From positions 1 through 22,705 of the forward strand of contig DASXZH010000017.1 of NCBI GenBank assembly GCA_036502005.1: a stretch of 22,705 bases of DNA, read 5' to 3'. Under the pieces are notes generated by a model. That model worked only from the letters and a program-made list of their open reading frames with translations. It searched no databases and was not told the DNA's origin. The position numbers and the translations under genes were made by a program. This document shows, in pieces, positions 21,343 through 22,705 of the stretch; within the stretch, counting starts at the first letter, position 1, and every line of letters starts with the position of its first letter. The DNA comes from DASXZH01 sp036502005 (GTDB taxonomy: Bacteria > Armatimonadota > Fimbriimonadia > Fimbriimonadales > Fimbriimonadaceae).

Positions 21343-21981
21343 TCAATGTTTTCGGTTTCGCCAAGGTCCAAGTATCGAGAGCCAGCGGGAAGTTGTTTTG
21401 GGCGGTGGGTCGGTGCTCAGTGGAACGTAGCCAACCGCGCGAAGAACTTCTTCCGGCAGTTCCCAAGGTTCGTCGCCTAACTTTTGCTTGTCTAAAATAA
21501 ATTTCTTGTAATGTTCGACTTGGAGCGCCCGAACTCGCGATAAATCTCCCGATAAAATGTCCGCCGCATCTTCTACCAGAGCGCGACACCATCGCCCTAT
21601 GTAATACGGAAGCTGTTCTAAATGGCAAGGATAGTTGAAAGCCAGTGGTTCCATAGGAAACAGCCTTTCTCGCTCTGTCTGCAATCGGGCTGTTGTTACG
21701 AACGGGTTGTTTTCTATTGATTTTGAAATCGGTGCAACCTCACTGATCAGACCGTTCCGTCGCCAATCTAACAAGAAGAAAGACCTGACATGGAAATCGC
21801 TCATTTCTGTACAGAATTGGATTTCCAGAATGGCGTTTTGGCAAATTGCCCTGACGGTATGTTCTCGTCCGAGGGCATCGTGGTGCCTCGTGAGCGTTGG
21901 CGGCAAAAATCCAAATGCGTCTAGAGGGCTAGCGGCCTCTCTGATTTGAACCAGCAGTTCGGGAGACGAGCTATCGAGCAC
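21343..21981 (-). CDS. Protein of unknown function
   Basis: This 212-residue protein matches no family I recognise. It is soluble, with no signal peptide or membrane segment. The N-terminal half is mixed, with ICQNAILEIQFCTEMSDFHV and RSFFLLDWRRNG suggesting beta strands. The centre has NYPCHLEQLPYYIGRWCRAL, and the C-terminal part includes LQVEHYKKFILDKQKLGDEP, a helical, Lys-rich stretch, then a proline-rich end. The style recalls DUF-type proteins with a conserved aromatic/Trp core. The start is GTG at 21981, with AAGGA about nine bases upstream. It sits on the same strand upstream of the BlaI operon, separated by 90 bases that hold the operators. Confidence 0.65.
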   Translation of the reverse strand: MLDSSSPELLVQIREAASPLDAFGFLPPTLTRHHDALGREHTVRAICQNAILEIQFCTEMSDFHVRSFFLLDWRRNGLISEVAPISKSIENNPFVTTARLQTERERLFPMEPLAFNYPCHLEQLPYYIGRWCRALVEDAADILSGDLSRVRALQVEHYKKFILDKQKLGDEPWELPEEVLRAVGYVPLSTDPPPKTTSRWLSILGPWRNRKH

Positions 21982-22044
21982 AATATGTTTCCTTGTGCGC
22001 CGCCGCCGTAATGTCAGTTTAGTCTTTGAGGGCGGGCTACAAAG

Positions 22045-22117
22045 TGAGTCGGCTGGGACTCGAACCCAGGACCCACGCCTTAAAAGGGCGTTGCTCTACC
22101 GACTGAGCTACCGACTC
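22045..22117 (-). tRNA. tRNA-Lys (anticodon TTT)
   Basis: On the - strand the acceptor stem GAGTCGG / CCGACTC is perfect. The D arm contains GCTCAGTCGGTAGAGC. The anticodon stem ACGCC/GGCGT carries the loop CTTTTAA, giving anticodon TTT. The T arm is CTGGG-TTCGAGT-CCCAG. The 73-base gene does not encode CCA, unlike the tRNA-Leu in this window. Confidence 0.96.
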
Positions 22118-22129
22118 GCGCGATTAAGG

Positions 22130-22135
22130 ATAATA
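22130..22135 (-). promoter_or_regulatory. Candidate -10 box of tRNA-Lys
   Basis: TATTAT on the - strand lies 12 bases before the tRNA 5' end. The -35 region falls in repeat sequence and has no good match. Confidence 0.35.
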
Positions 22136-22139
22136 CCTC

Positions 22140-22220
22140 TTCGGGAATTTTTGAGTTTGGATTTTTGATTTTGGATTGAGAATTGGCCTTCGGTGTTCGG
22201 CATTGGGCCTTCGGTCGGAC
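22140..22220. repeat. Degenerate repeats upstream of tRNA-Lys
   Basis: GGGAATTTTTGAGTTTGG and ATTTTTGATTTTGGATTGAG precede GGCCTTCGGTGTTCGG and CATTGGGCCTTCGG. The modules and their order match the block after tRNA-Leu. No gene lies between here and the acetyltransferase start. Confidence 0.55.
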
Positions 22221-22286
22221 CGACTTCGAGAAGGTTCTTGCAGGCAGTAATGAGTCTCGGGGTGGGGTTTGTTCGTCCCGAATGTA

Positions 22287-22705
22287 GTGCTGGAACTGCG
22301 CTTGTTGGAATATGACGATGCGGATGCGATTTTGCAGTATTACCGCCGCAATATCGAGCATTTGCGGCCGTGGATCCCCTCCCTTCCTCTGGAGTTTTAC
22401 ACGCTTCAATATCAGCAAAGAAGGCTTGAGGCTTATGTTAAGTTAGCGGCCGCTTCGGAGGAGTTTCGGTTTGGCGTTTTTGATGAGTTGAGGCTTGTGG
22501 CGAGCATCAATTTGACTGCCATCGAGTACGCGGCTTTCCAAAATGGGCGGCTTGGCTACAGCGTAGATGGGGAATATCAGGGCCAGGGGCTGGCGACCGA
22601 ATACATCGGCAACGTGTGCGATTTTTGCTTTCAGAGCTTGAACTTGCACCGGATTGAGGCCAACGTAATGCCACGGAATGCGGGTTCGAAGCGGGTCTTG
22701 GAGAA
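22287..22705 (+). CDS. GNAT acetyltransferase, RimJ/RimL type (partial, cut by window end)
   Basis: The frame is open to the last base. It translates as LELRLLEYDDADAILQYYRR, then NIEHLRPWIPSLP, the usual N-terminus of RimJ/RimL-like N-acetyltransferases. GRLGYSVDGEYQGQGLATEY follows, which holds the acetyl-CoA pyrophosphate-binding pattern (Q-x-x-G-x-A), and then LHRIEANVMPRNAGSKRVLE, the typical end motif. About 139 residues are visible; the C-terminal 30 or so are missing. The substrate may be a ribosomal protein N-terminus or another amine and is not determined. The start is uncertain: GTG at 22287 fits the family, while TTG at 22269 is the other choice after an upstream in-frame stop. 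Confidence 0.88.
   Translation, partial: MLELRLLEYDDADAILQYYRRNIEHLRPWIPSLPLEFYTLQYQQRRLEAYVKLAAASEEFRFGVFDELRLVASINLTAIEYAAFQNGRLGYSVDGEYQGQGLATEYIGNVCDFCFQSLNLHRIEANVMPRNAGSKRVLE

Overview
The window looks like a chromosomal segment of a free-living bacterium with intermediate GC. It is dense with genes on both strands and uses ATG, GTG and TTG starts. Most genes are housekeeping or metabolic: gap, selD, leuC, a pyrimidine-nucleoside phosphorylase, pyrG and two tRNAs. No phage, plasmid or CRISPR module is visible. The pseudopilin-type 'DGHVRW' tail on a non-pilin protein, the Spy-like Gly/Pro-rich protein, the BlaR1-like protease with a carboxypeptidase-regulatory tail and the repeat-rich intergenic DNA fit Armatimonadota (Fimbriimonadia-like) best. 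Planctomycetota or Verrucomicrobiota remain possible. This placement is inference from protein style, not from a marker tree.

Layout. 1-135 is a short element bounded by a perfect 13-bp inverted repeat. 209-4562 carries three + strand genes of uncertain role: a TolB/WD40-like secreted protein with a pseudopilin tail, an internally duplicated membrane/PH-like protein, and a WD40 protein. 4563-5200 is non-coding and full of palindromes of REP type. 5201-9253 is a - strand run: glyceraldehyde-3-phosphate dehydrogenase, a membrane protein resembling an M48 peptidase with its zinc site lost, selenophosphate synthetase, and a proline racemase/4-hydroxyproline epimerase. 9338-11971 (+) holds a small secreted protein, a YtxH-like protein and leuC. 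12288-14624 (-) holds the nucleoside phosphorylase and a Spy/LTxxQ-type protein. 14844-15345 (+) is a BrnT/BrnA toxin-antitoxin pair, followed by tRNA-Leu(CAA). 15606-16958 (-) is an uncharacterised 450-residue protein, divergent from pyrG (+, 17098-18720). 18736-21252 (-) is a BlaI/BlaR1-like sensor-repressor operon with two matching operators at its promoter. Then come an unrecognised 212-residue protein, tRNA-Lys(TTT) and the start of a GNAT acetyltransferase that runs off the window.

Two themes are most worth follow-up. First, the BlaI operon has a paired TGTTA-N6-TAACA operator, and its M56 sensor carries carboxypeptidase-regulatory-like modules where BlaR1 has a penicillin-binding domain. 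The signal it senses is therefore probably not a beta-lactam. Second, nearly every longer intergenic gap is filled with degenerate short-period sequence built from a few recurring modules (TTCGGCATTCGGCC-like, CGGATGCGTTGGGCG-like, AGTCCTGAGTGTT-like, GATTTTTGATT-like). Similar composites flank leuC on both sides and lie next to both tRNAs. Several genes also have a -10-like hexamer 5-8 bases from the start codon, suggesting leaderless mRNAs.
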